DNA of 64,000 nucleotides from Termitomyces sp. T153 (taxonomy: Eukaryota > Basidiomycota > Agaricomycetes > Agaricales > Lyophyllaceae): positions 372,001-436,000 of the forward strand of contig JACKQL020000012.1 of the NCBI GenBank assembly GCA_018296165.2, in the 5' to 3' direction. The translations under genes were made by a program, and so were the position numbers. Below, in pieces: positions 45,370 to 56,342 of the stretch (the stretch's first letter is position 1; each line of letters begins with the position of its first letter). The notes under the pieces were generated by a model. The model saw only the letters and a program-made list of their open reading frames with translations, was not told the DNA's origin and did not search any database.

Positions 45370-46851
45370 ATGGCCCCGCCCGTCTCACGCGATGGCTTCT
45401 TTCACAGCGGCAATTCATTCTACGTCGAAATCCACCCAGGCTGTCATCGTCACCCGCGCTGCGACTCGACTTCTCTCTATGGGCTCCTCACCTGGACTGA
45501 TCCTGGGCCAGTACTCACTAAAACCGGGAAGATCGCAAAGAGACAACCGGATACATACAAGGATAACCCACGACATTTTTACGAGGCGCAGTGTATACAC
45601 TATGGCTTGAAACAGTCCTACTGGCGGCATTCGATCCTGTGACAAAGATGCTGGAGGTCCCACCGCGTATTTTGGAAATAGAGAAGGTCTTAGAGAAGGA
45701 ATACAAAATTGCAAGCGAAGCTGAAAAGAAGAAATATCAAGTAGAGAAGCGACGTAATGAGGGACGGGTCATGCAAGAACGGAATAAGAAAGTAGAGGAA
45801 GGTGATGCAATGTTAAAAGAGTTTGAGGCGGCTGGCATCGTCATCTCCAAAGGTCAAGTATCCAACATAAAACGTTCGGGCCGCCTTCATCCCAACAAAC
45901 CCATCTCTGATGCTCAGCTTCGTATGGACCTCGCCGCGTTGCCAGAGCCTCAGTTTCGGACGATGATAGACACACTTGTGTTTGATGCTTTAGAAGCTTC
46001 CTTGTTCAGAAAAGCAGTTATAAAGGAAGTGATTGCGTTGAAAGAGCAGGTTGCAAAGGCGTCTGCGGCGGGAACAAAAGGAAAATTGGTACCTGAGACA
46101 ATAGGTCTATGCGTAATTGAACCTGACTTTCAGATTACAGAAGCTACTCAGCGACATGGGCGACACTTATGGCGAATACATCATGACGGCACCATATTTG
46201 CGCGAACAATGGAGCAGTGCCATGGACCAGATGACACTCAAGATGTCCGTCTCACCCGGTCAATCTCATCTTTGGGCCTCGTTCGACTTTGGTATCCACT
46301 CAGGTATCATGCGCTCATATGGTCGACCTCCAAAGTATGTTGGCGACACGGTAGAGCTGCACTGGAAAGGTCAACAGAGTGGTACCAGTGAAACGTCTTT
46401 CGGCGACAGTAATATGGTCAGCATTACTTTCCTTGGAGATGGTCGAATTCGTGGAAAGATGTGTGCACCAGCTGCCGGTACTTTTGAGTTCATCGGAAAG
46501 AAACGACCCAAGTCAAATATTGCGTGGGTGAAGAATGTGGATTCCTGGAAGAGTGAGTATCGGGGAATCAATGAAAGGTCGTATGAAGCTGCGAACCGGG
46601 CTAGATGGGGTGGTTGGTATGACCCTGGCGACGAGAGGCAACAGACTCCAAATTCTGACACTGACCCTAACGAGGCTGATCTATACGGGTCTGAGGAAGA
46701 GGACGAGAGTGAGGAGGAGAGTGAGGACGAGAATGAAAGTGAAGACGAGGATGAAAGTGAGGACGAAGATGAGAGCGATGATAACGAGGACGGACGCGAT
46801 GATCAGGATGATGGGGGCCATGGCGAAAGTCACGACGCGAGCGATAACTAA
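45370..46851 (+). CDS. Tandem paralogue 1, unknown function, frameshifted, acidic tail
   Basis: The ATG at 45370 has good context (ACCATGG) and gives MAPPVSRDGFFHSGNSFYVE. The intron is 46089-46140 (52 bp, phase 0), followed by KLLSDMGDTYGEYIM to a stop at 46851. It is homologous along its whole length to the gene at 47148, but near 45616 ten codons (YKTRPAAKKH in the paralogue) are replaced by 2 bp, which shifts the frame. The frame after it could start at ATG 45648, giving 383 aa. The C-terminus differs from the paralogue: about 60 residues of Asp/Glu/Ser repeats (46681-46830). The middle is a charged helix; the C-terminal half has SHLWASFDFGIHSGIMRSYG and SITFLGDGRIRGKM motifs shared by the pair. 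No known catalytic motif. Either a recent pseudogene or an N-terminally shortened protein. Confidence 0.65.
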
Positions 46852-47147
46852 GCGTAGTACTTAACATATCGACATATAAGATCACAGGACCAATGAAAAA
46901 TCGGGAAGTCTGCACAGCTTGAATTCCATAGCACGAGTTTGAGAATTAACGATGTGGAACAAGAGCCGATGAAACGATTAATTGACAGAGGCGTATCCGT
47001 CAGGCGGAGCCTCTGCATTATGAAGATTTGTATATTGAAATATCGATCAAACACGACACGGTCACGTTTTCTTCTGGCCACCATTTGCAATTAATTTAAC
47101 CTAGAAAAAGGGGCTCATGATTCCTGTTTTCTTTGTACCGAACTACA

Positions 47148-48598
47148 ATGTCGGGCTGGGGCTCAGACTCTTCTTACTGTGCCTCGTCCGTTTCACGCGA
47201 CGGGTTCTCCTACGATGGTACAACCTTCTCCGTTAAGATTGATTACCACCACCATCCACGCTGTGACTCTGACTCTCTCTATCGACTCCTCACATGGACC
47301 GATCCCGGTCCAGTTCTCACAAAGGCAGGCAAGGTCGCGAAAAAACAGCCGCCGCCACACAAGGACAATCCACTTCACTTCTACGAGGCTCAGTGCCTGC
47401 ATTATGGGCTGAAGCAGTACAAGACGCGTCCAGCGGCGAAGAAACATTTGCTTGAGGCTTTCAATCCCAAAACAAAGACGTTGGAGGTTCCAAAGCGAAT
47501 TCTGGACCTGGAAAAGGCGTTGAAGGAGGAATATAGGATTGCAAATGAAGCCGCAATGAGGAAGGCTCATGAGGAATGGGAACGTGAAGAGGTACGACGT
47601 AGGGCATGGGAGAAACAAAGGGAAATTGAACTCGAGAAGGAGCAGAAGAAGAGGAAAGAAGAGGCTGAGGGAATGATCAAGGAGTTTGCGGCAGCGGGTA
47701 TCGTCATTGCAAAAGGGAAAGTATCCGAGCTAAAAAGTCGTACCACCAAAACACCAATCTCTGATCTTCAAGTTCGCAAAGAGCTTGGTGCTCTAACGGA
47801 GACTCAACTTCGCGCGTTGGTCGAAAAGCTTGTTTTTGATCAACGATCTCCTACTTTCAAGAAAGCTGCAGTTAAAGAAATGCGCGCTATGAAGGAGGAG
47901 CAAGCTTCCAAGGCGTCTCAGGCAGCAAAAACAAAGGGCAAGGGCAAGGGAAATACTCCGGTGAGTGTGACGAGGAAAGGATATTGAATCTGACATAATG
48001 AACATAGAAACGCCTCGATGATAAAGGCGATGATAGAGGCGAATACATTATCATGGCACCATATCTGCGTGAGCAGTGGAGCGACATAACAAATGAAATG
48101 TCACTCAAAATGTCTACTTCGCGAGGGTCGTCTCACCTATGGGTCTGGTTCAACTTTGGCATTTTTTCAGGCATAATGTGCTCATACGGTGTGCTTCCAA
48201 AACACGTCGGAGATACGACTGAGCTCCATTGGAAAGGACGAGATGAAGGCACCGGTGAGACGTGCTTTGGTGACGATAACGTAGCGAGCATCACATTCCT
48301 TGGAGACGGCAGAATCCGCGGGCGCGTACGTTGTCCTTGGGCTGGAACGGTTGAATTTATAGGGAAGAAGCAGCATAGGCAGAATGTTGTGTGGGTAAAC
48401 AGTGTGGCTGCATGGAAACGAGAGTACCGGGAGATCAACAAAAGGTCTTACGAAGCTGCGAACCAAGCCAGATGGGGCGGTTGGTGTGATCCTGGCAGTG
48501 AGAAAGATTGGACATCGAATTCCGATACTGACCCTCATGACGGCGACCTGGACGAGTGTGAGGAGAATTTCTATGGCGGGATTGGTGAAGCATGGTAA
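47148..48598 (+). CDS. Tandem paralogue 2, conserved fungal protein of unknown function
   Basis: ATG at 47148 (MSGWGSDSSYCASSVSRDGF); exon 1 to 47960, intron 47961-48007 (GTGAGT..ACATAG, 47 bp, phase 0), exon 2 to the stop at 48598; 467 aa. Layout: N-terminal region with HHPRCDSDSLYRLLTWTDPG and HFYEAQCLHYGLK (about residues 28-90), a Glu/Arg/Lys-rich coiled coil (about 125-185), a basic Lys/Gly linker (about 258-271), then a C-terminal domain with HLWVWFNFGIFSGIMCSYG and ASITFLGDGRIRG. The upstream region shares a TCGATCAAAC..CGGTCACGTTT block with paralogue 1 (45296-45318 and 47042-47070), so the promoter was duplicated too. No signal peptide or membrane segment. I do not recognise a characterised family. 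Confidence 0.85.
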
Positions 48599-48843
48599 AA
48601 CACAGATTCAGTACATATAGCTCTTGACTGTGTATTGACACCCGTAAATTGGTCCAAGTTGAGCTCAGGTGAGGCATCAGAGCGGTCGCTGCGTGAAATG
48701 CCGAAATGTGGCGGTTCCGATTTGGTTCCGTCGTTTACGCGACGTGTACTTCAGAAACCCAAGCCAAATACAGCCACGTGAGCAAGGGAAATTAAACAAA
48801 AACTCTCGCGTCCAGCAGAGAACATGCGCCACGACATATCAGA

Positions 48844-50286
48844 ATGCCACCCAACCTATTTCAAACTGTGACCCTCTCACTTCTAGTGATTCCGCCACTT
48901 CTCATTGCCACATATATTCTCTCCGCATTCCCGCATCCTCCAGAGCCAGTTTACGTTCATCAATCTCTTGCTAGCCTTCCGCCTGATGCCAAGTCTTGGT
49001 CAATATATCCGGAGGACTTCTTCACCGGCGGTGCCTATGCAACACTGCCTTATGGACGTGTACGTCCATACAACTACGCTTTGAGCGCTATTGACCATGT
49101 CCGTAGGTGCGATACTGGTTACTCGGTCCTGAGAACGGCCAGAAGGTCTGCGTGATCATAGCACGATCGGCGGTTAAAGTTAGCTCACAAACGACAGGTC
49201 ATTTTAATTCATGGACTGTCAATTCCCGCTATGATATGGAGGGACGTTGCACCAGAACTTGCGTCGCGTGGATTTCGTGTTTTGGCCTATGGTACGCTCT
49301 TTTTGTCAGCGCCGAAGCGCTTATGTATGTGTGAAATCAGACTTGTATGGACGCGGATACTCCGACGCTCCTGAAACGACCTACGATGTCAAGCTCTTTA
49401 CAGTTCAGCTTGCTCTCCTCATGCAATATCTACAGTGGGATAAGGCTATGATCGCAGGTGTATCCATGGTGCGTGTACGACAAATCCGTGCTTACACCAT
49501 GTTTGATGAATAATCTTTTAGGGCGGTGGGATTGCCATGGCATTCACGGCACAATTCCCGCACCTCGTGGACGATAAGGTCGTTCTCATCGCGTCTGCTG
49601 GAATCATGGAGGTGAGAAACTCCTTCTCAGATCATCGAGTTGTTCACATTCCATGACACAGGCAACTGACATATCTCGAACTGCAAAGTTTATGTCTTCT
49701 CCGTTCGTGCAAACCGTGGCTGCAAGTGTACCATTCCAGGTTCGTGTCCTCACCCTTAATCTAAACCTGTGCGAGCCTCTGACTCGCCTTCAGAAATATC
49801 TTCAACGTCTCGCTACCAAAAATCACACCTCGACCGCAGCAACAGAAACAAAAAAGAAAGAAGATCCTGTTACTGAAGTATGTCCTCTTCCCTCCTACTA
49901 GCGAGCATCTTCTGACCCTAAGCAGATCGTTAGACTCCAATCCGCCCATCTAACCGGATATAATGCTGCCTTATCCTCTTCACTCCGAGATGGACCTATC
50001 CGTGGGCAAGGGTTTTCTTTCGACTCTGAAGGTTTCGCTAATCGTGCGGTCCTCGTCATTCATGTACGTCTCAAGTTGCTCATGAACAATTCCCGTCTCT
50101 TGACCTTAGCTTTAGGGCACGAGTGATCATACGGTCAACGCACGTTACGCATCACAAATCATGTCGCTCCTCCAACCATCGACACGGAGTCGCTCCCGTC
50201 TGATCACGTTTGAGGGTGCGGGCCATGATATTACAATTAGCCACTCCCGCGAAGTTACCCAAGCCATGATAGACTTTTTCAACTGA
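48844..50286 (+). CDS. Membrane-anchored alpha/beta hydrolase
   Basis: Nine exons: 48844-49059, 49107-49145, 49198-49291, 49341-49468, 49522-49611, 49662-49739, 49794-49877, 49926-50063, 50116-50286. All introns are 47-54 bp GT-AG; the total is 345 aa with a consistent frame. Residues about 7-27 are a hydrophobic anchor (LSLLVIPPLLIATYILSAF). Core features: oxyanion HG in VILIHGLS (86-93), strand DLYGRGYS, nucleophile elbow GVSMGGG with Ser158, acid Asp293 in HGTSDHT, and His326 in GAGHDIT, giving a complete Ser-Asp-His triad. A lid-like insertion (about 190-250) ends in a lysine/threonine-rich stretch. It is probably a hydrolase or lipase-like esterase at a membrane; the substrate is not predictable. 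The fold resembles monoglyceride lipase/epoxide hydrolase-type proteins, but the Ser nucleophile favours esterase. Confidence 0.9.
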
Positions 50287-51106
50287 TATATATAGATTAC
50301 TCGTACACAACACACTCACACTCACACACCTCCTATGGTATGGATACGGAACCCCGGGCCCTGTTTGTTGTGCTTCTAGTTTGATAACTGGGACTTTATT
50401 ATGAACCTACTTACATATCTATTCCCTTTGTCCCAGATGTATATACCTTTGTATTAGTGTAGTTGATTCCCCTGTGCTCACCTTCTCTTTGACTGGTCGG
50501 TTGATGTTGTGTCGTGTATTTAATCAGGTTTGCGCATTGTGAAGTCTTACAGTCTTACAGGCTCATAGAGGTAACAAAATTTCATTCCGACTCCGTAACT
50601 CTCCTTAACGAATATTTAGCGGTTGTTTTTGAGAAAACCGAAGATTCTCATTGAACTCGAGTCACTATGCTCCAATCTATAAATTCTTCTGAGATATGTA
50701 CACTCCAGTATACTCCTCGCTCAAGTGATAGTCTTGGCCAGCCAATATCATGGCCTGTCCCTCCTTCTCCCAGCGAAACCGAGTCACTATCCTGGTTAAT
50801 ACTACAGCTGATTCTCATGGAGCCTCCGAGGACTCTTCAATGATTTCTGATTGGGTCTCGAAGTACAAAATCGTTGCGTGCCAGTATTCGGCATGTATTG
50901 TCCATTCAAAAGACTTCCTCGGACACCCGAGGAGTCAAATGTAGACGTTATGTATCACGAAGGATGAAACCTCGAGGTGAGAAATGCCTACTGTGATATC
51001 ATGAGTCACTTCACCATGTTCGCAAGATTTGGGCGAAGATTCCAAGCGCTCGAGGTAGATGATCAGGATGTAAACAAGATGAGATGTACGAAATAAGGAA
51101 AATAAT
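50287..51106 (+). other. Intergenic region without a recognised gene
   Basis: Holds the 3' flank of the hydrolase gene, a CACACTCACAC microsatellite (about 50307-50328) and a 64-codon unsupported ORF (50750-50944). No RNA gene seen before the tRNA at 51107. Confidence 0.6.
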
Positions 51107-51191
51107 CCGACTTTAGCTCAGTTGGTAGAGCGCAAGACTGTAAAGGAAACATCAAATCTTGATGCCGCTTGTTCGATCCAGGCAAGTCGGA
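51107..51191 (+). tRNA. tRNA-Tyr (anticodon GUA) with a 12-nt intron
   Basis: Acceptor CCGACTT (51107-51113) pairs with AAGTCGG (51184-51190), discriminator A at 51191. D-arm TAGCTCAGTTGGTAGAGC, anticodon stem CAAGA/TCTTG (51133-51137, 51157-51161), GTA anticodon at 51140-51142, T-arm GCTTG-TTCGATC-CAGGC. The intron lies one base 3' of the anticodon (about 51144-51155), the canonical site; eukaryotic tRNA-Tyr genes nearly always carry one. Confidence 0.95.
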
Positions 51192-51197
51192 TCGGGA

Positions 51198-51209
51198 TTT
51201 TTTATTTTT
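51198..51209 (+). terminator. Pol III T-run terminator of tRNA-Tyr
   Basis: T6-A-T5 seven bases after the tRNA 3' end, sufficient for RNA polymerase III release. Confidence 0.8.
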
Positions 51210-51478
51210 GGACGACACCAAGTTCTGAATCCATGAAATGGGCAAATAGACGATGTCAAGTGTCTGTAACACCTGATTCACGCGCTGGGCGTCCAGACTA
51301 GGATCGTTCAGAATCATATTTTCATTGTGAGCAAGTCCATGTCGTTCAGACGTTGAGACAGTGTACGTATGTATGTATGTGTAAATAGCTATTCATCCAA
51401 TTATGTGAATTATATAAAGTGGTATATAACGGATGTAAAACCACCCCAAAAAATGAGACTCGTCATGTACATTATTAA

Positions 51479-54085
51479 TCACGCAGCCTTCTCATCTGTG
51501 TATTCAAGGTTCTAAGAAAAAGAACGAATTAGCTCGGATTCAAACGTTGACGACGGACTCCATTACCTCATGAGCAGCGCCCTTGACGTGTTGCACAAAG
51601 GTCTCATTATCAGCAAGAATCCTCGCGCGGTATTTCTCGGAATTGAGGACTGAAAAATAATGAGAATCAACTTGATTGATGAAATAAAAGCTAGGACGTA
51701 CCGCTTGATTCACGGTACAAGAGATCAATCTGTTCGAGGGAGAGACCCTTGGTTTCAGGGACGAAGAAGTATCTGTTCACAGGACATGTGTGCGTCAGTG
51801 AATTTTCCGAAGTGAAGACATTAAGATCTAACGCACGTGAAGATGAAGCATCCAGCACAAGTAGAACCCCAGATGAAGAACACCTTCACACCGAGGTCGG
51901 CGGTCTTAACACCAAGGACACCCGTAGTTGAGGGGTTGACGAGGTACGGTGTAGCGTAGCCTACAGAAGACAGTCGTGTGAGGAAAGGTCTTCCGGACAA
52001 TGAAGATGCAGCTTACCGATACCGAAGTTCCAGAGCCAGTTGCTGGCTACAGCGAGAGACATGGCCTTGGCACGAATGTTAAGGGGCTGGCACATTCCAT
52101 AAGCTGACCGGGGTGAAATCCACGACTAAAGATACTTACAGAAAGTTCACCGGTAAGCACCCATACGACAGGTCCCCAAGAGGTGGCGAAGAACGCAATG
52201 TAGCTGAAGGTACCATCAAGTCAGCTGTCCAGACCCTTAGGGAAAGAGAAGAGACTACGCACATGCACACGAAAGCAATCAGGACACGCTGAGCAGGCAA
52301 ATTCACCGAGTGATCGGGCTGAATGTGACCAGCGGTAACACCGACCTATGAAAAGCACGTGAATATAGTTCTCGACCCCGACGGCATGGAAACTTACAAT
52401 AGCGACAATGAATTCGCAAATACACATACCAGCGGCACCAATGAGGAGGAGGCGCCTACGGCCGACCCTATCGATGAGCTGGGTACCGACGATGGTAGTA
52501 GCAGTGTTGACAACATCACAAATAATGCTGATATGGATGTTAGCTTTCACGTTAAATAAGATTGAATGGAATCATTTACGTGATAATGAATGGGTTCTTG
52601 ATACCAGCCGATTTGAAGAACGTCTATAATTTACGAGTCAGGGAGCCGATTACGATTATTCGCATTGAAAAGGGTAAAACTTACAGTGCCGTAGTAGACT
52701 ATCAGAGAATGTGGTAAGCATTGGCATGAGAATAGATAGAGTATCAGCTACTTACAAATGAAGTTGATGCCGGTCAATTGTTGCCACTGGTGGAATTTGA
52801 GGTCAGACATGTACAAAGTCAACATTCAAACGGAGTGCCTACTCCTTGAAGAAGGATACCAGTCCAGGTTCGAAGACCGTTCTTGCCATCGGTGTTGCGG
52901 AAACAATCTATTGGAACGTTGGCTTGATCAAGGTGGTGTAAAAGGATAGACACACCAGCGTAAGAGCCGCTTCCAAGCTGACGATCGGCTTCAAGGGCAG
53001 CCATGATCTCATCAAACTCGGCTGTGACTTCAGGCGAGTCAACGGGTCGAGTAAGGAGGCGACCAAGGGCGGATTTGCCGGCCGCTTCTCTGCCCTTCTT
53101 GAGCAGGAAACGAGGACTCTCAGGAAGAACCAACTATTGAAGTGTCAGCCAAGCGTCCATATCCCGACAAGATGGACATAGGTTCACCATTCCAATGACG
53201 AGGATAGCAGCCCAGACAAATTGAACAGCGATGGGAATCCTCCACGATGAATGATCGGGTCGGCTCTTCGTGGCATTTAGAACAATAGCGGCAAGAAGAG
53301 CACCAATGGTGACTACATGAAAGATAAGCTCGACGAACTAATTCCGTTTCAAAGTTAAACCCACTGGCAAGCTGGTAGAGACCGACGATGGCTCCGCGCA
53401 AGTGCTTTGGAGAGCACTCCGATTGATACATCGGAATAAGGCAAGAAACGAGACCAACACCGAGACCTGCAATGACTGTTTGCAGTGGACTGGTCAACAC
53501 ACAATTGGAATGGGACTGAAGTCGTACTCACCGCGTCCAACAATGAAGGTCGCCCAACGAGTGTCAAGTTGCAAGCCGACACCGAGCGAGAAAACTGCGC
53601 AAGAAGCGATGATACCCCACTTACGACCAATATAGTCACCCATAGGGTACGCAAGTAAGGCTCCGAAGAAAGTTCCCGCGGAGAGGATCGATACCTAAAC
53701 TCACAAAATGTGGTTTCTTCGTCAGCAGAAGAAAAGCACTACTCACCACCAAACTCTGATCAGGGGTTGGAAGGTACCAGCCAAGGTTTTCTCCTGAAGT
53801 ATCAAAGATACCGAAGAGTTGAAGCCAATCAGTCATGACCATGATACCACCGATGGTTCCAGTGTCATAGCTTTGCGGGGCAAGGTCGTCAAAGTGAGAA
53901 CCAAGCTTTGAACACGGAATACATACCCGAAGAGAATGCCACCAAAAGCTTTGTTCAAGACATGTGAGTTCAAAGAAACAGCAGGAGAAGTGGAAGTACG
54001 TACCTGCGAAGGCAGACATCACCACAGACCAGAAGAGGGACTTGGATTCCACTCCCGCGCCATCTCCTCCTGGACCACCAGCCAT
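51479..54085 (-). CDS. MFS hexose transporter, 12-TM sugar porter
   Basis: ATG at 54085, stop 51479-51481. I resolve 19 exons: 54085-54004, 53948-53927, 53870-53747, 53694-53532, 53466-53365, 53312-53188, 53133-52956, 52907-52843, 52786-52756, 52698-52685, 52623-52580, 52527-52398, 52345-52263, 52203-52140, 52086-52017, 51960-51837, 51772-51702, 51649-51567, 51511-51479. The total of 1608 nt gives 535 aa, usual for fungal hexose porters. Signatures: FGGILFGYDTGTIGG in TM1, GRKWG (99-103), PESPRF (210-215), QQLTGINF (289-296), DRVGRRR (336-342), PETKG (479-483). It would import glucose-type sugars with protons at the plasma membrane; exact sugar range cannot be read. One exon is only 14 nt and another 22 nt. 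Very like agaricomycete hexose transporters. Confidence 0.93.
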
Positions 54086-56342
54086 TACTTTGATTACTGT
54101 GAAGAAAGGACTTTTGCGAGGGAGGAGAAAGATCCACACCAAAATGTGCGAGGAAAGGTCGGAGAAGGTTGGGCGATCGTATGTTCATTTAAATAAATAA
54201 CCCTGGTTGAGTCCCGGCCGGAAGGAGAGTGGAGTTTATTTTTAGCTACATGAAAATCTAGCGCATGCATCATGCGTCTTGGCAGGTGATGCGGTAAGCT
54301 TACGGGTGATGCGGGGTAAGCGAGGATGAGGAAGAAAATGTCCGATCGCCCAAAGGGAAAAAATAAAGCCTCGAGATATAAATAGGAAGAGAATAACATC
54401 CCCAGTCTGCAACTCTGTAGAATCCTCAGAGAGGACAAGCAGCCCAAGCAATGTGCGGAGATAGTGTGTGAGTAGATGTCGTTTTGCCAACGTACCTTAC
54501 CACCCCTTCCATCGCAATCGGAAGGCCCTTTTGCGGAAGATCTATCAGTGTACCGCGTGCTATTCCCGGCAAGTATTCCGGGCGCCGTCAATGGGCAGTA
54601 ACCGAAATGTGAACAAGTGTAGTATGTGTGCCTAGAAGTGTGGGCCCACGGACAAATCAGCCCTTCAGAGTTGCCGATGGTGTGAGCTACAATATGGGGT
54701 CATGAGAAACTGTCAGGGACAGATGTATCCATGGGACAAGTTATTGTTAATACCCAAATCAGGCGAAAGGCGCTAGTGAAAGAAATATGTACAAACATCA
54801 ACAATTCTTCGGACCGGAAGTTTTTTTTTCGGAGTTGCATCTCCATATTCCAGTTGGGCAATGACTATTCCGATCATACTCTCGGGAATTATGGACGACA
54901 TACTTGTAATTTCCAACGACGATTTGCCGAAAATTCCTTGAAAATTTTGTCAAATTTTACCCAATGATGGCACTATCAGCAAAAATGATTGATTTTGAAT
55001 GATCCGCTTAAGCGTTGGTTACTATAGGATCCTTTCTCGAAATGAGGCTTGTTCATCTTGGGACCTTGTAAGCTGGCCTCTGGTGATCCATGTATGTACT
55101 GTCGGGTCCAAGAAACAACGTGTCGTACATAAAGGACAGCGTGGAATTCACTTTGTGGCGCTTCAAGCTTCAAGCTTCAGGCTTCGGCTCCACGACGGCC
55201 CGTCCTTGAAATTTACATTTTGGAGTTTTTTTTGGTGTTTTACTCACCTGCCTCAATTCGCTTGTACAGACTCTACCCAACCATTATTTTGTCCATATAT
55301 AGTCTAAGAAACGCAATCCTTTTTACAAATAGGTTGCCCCTCTCTAAACATCTGGCTATTGAGAATAGCCACATGTAACAGCCGTCTGCATGTGCATGTG
55401 CATGTGGATACGTGTATGGCATCTCACAATAAAGCTCATTTGAGAATCAGACTGCTACTGAGTAACGCACTGTGAACTCGAGCTCGAAGCGAAGACTCAT
55501 CTCCATGAAAAAGACCCTGAAGCTGAGTTGAATCTATGACATGTCATAAGGTCTCTGATCAGGTTGCTTTCTAGGTGGCGAAAAAGTTACTTATCCTCAA
55601 CAACTGTGGCGTCAAAGTAAGGCACCGCCGTTATTTTGCCGAACCAAGGCCGTGATCACATGGAAATATGTATAACAGGTACAGAGGACATGAAAAAAGG
55701 AGAGGCACGAAGCTTCGAAGCCTCCTGCTTCTTTGTGCCATGCCACGAACCAGGTGCCAGGCAATCTCGGGCCATGCATCCGAACTGTGCCTGGCTCTCA
55801 AGACAGCCTTCAAAGCTTAAACCTTTTCTGCTTAGTGTATTTTATAATGCTCCGCCGCTGTATGGGATCTATAATCACAAGGTAGAAATGAAGAGAATGG
55901 AGACCATATACCCATCCTTCGATATCCGAGGTCACCGAAACCTAGAATGAACTCAAGCTCATTCCAATCAATACCTGTTCATGACAAAGAATGGTCGCAA
56001 TTCTGGCCGAAGCCGTACCACACATATATGACATCACCCCTATGTACACGTGTCAGATAGAAACAGTTTCATCGATTCACGCAAGGTCCGTGAATACCTG
56101 GTGTACAACAGTGCCTAGATCCCGACTGTTGGCGAAAGATGGCCGTGGTGCGAGACCATATCCTTACATAGCAGATGGCTATTGAAGTTTAACTCATGCA
56201 GATTAACCGGGTGTAGGGAAAACTAAATGATATGGGAAGGGAACACGTCATGCCGATGTACAATGCTAATAATGGATTCACGATGCATCTACTAAAATGC
56301 CATCTTCTGACCTCTGTCTGAAACTATTTTCTATTCATGATA
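54086..56342. other. Intergenic: transporter promoter side and SEC27 3' side
   Basis: 2.2 kb with no gene I can support. On the minus strand, TATTTATATC (about 54374-54383) could be a TATA element about 290 bp upstream of the transporter ATG. Short repeats (CAAGCTT at 55155-55170, GTGCAT at 55387-55405) are present. A 165-codon minus frame (54094-54591) overlaps the presumed promoter and looks non-coding. Confidence 0.5.

Noticed and set aside
51340..51380. GTAT microrepeats suggesting a CRISPR-like or regulatory array
   Set aside because: Simple short tandem repeat with no spacers; CRISPR is not expected in a fungal nuclear genome.
52087..52139. Alternative acceptor at 52104 giving a 36 bp intron in the transporter
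   Set aside because: It breaks the frame; the acceptor at 52087 gives GELSPLNIRAKAMS, which fits the family.
54094..54591. 165-codon minus-strand frame
   Set aside because: Overlaps the transporter first exon in another frame and its promoter; no homology or codon structure that I recognise.
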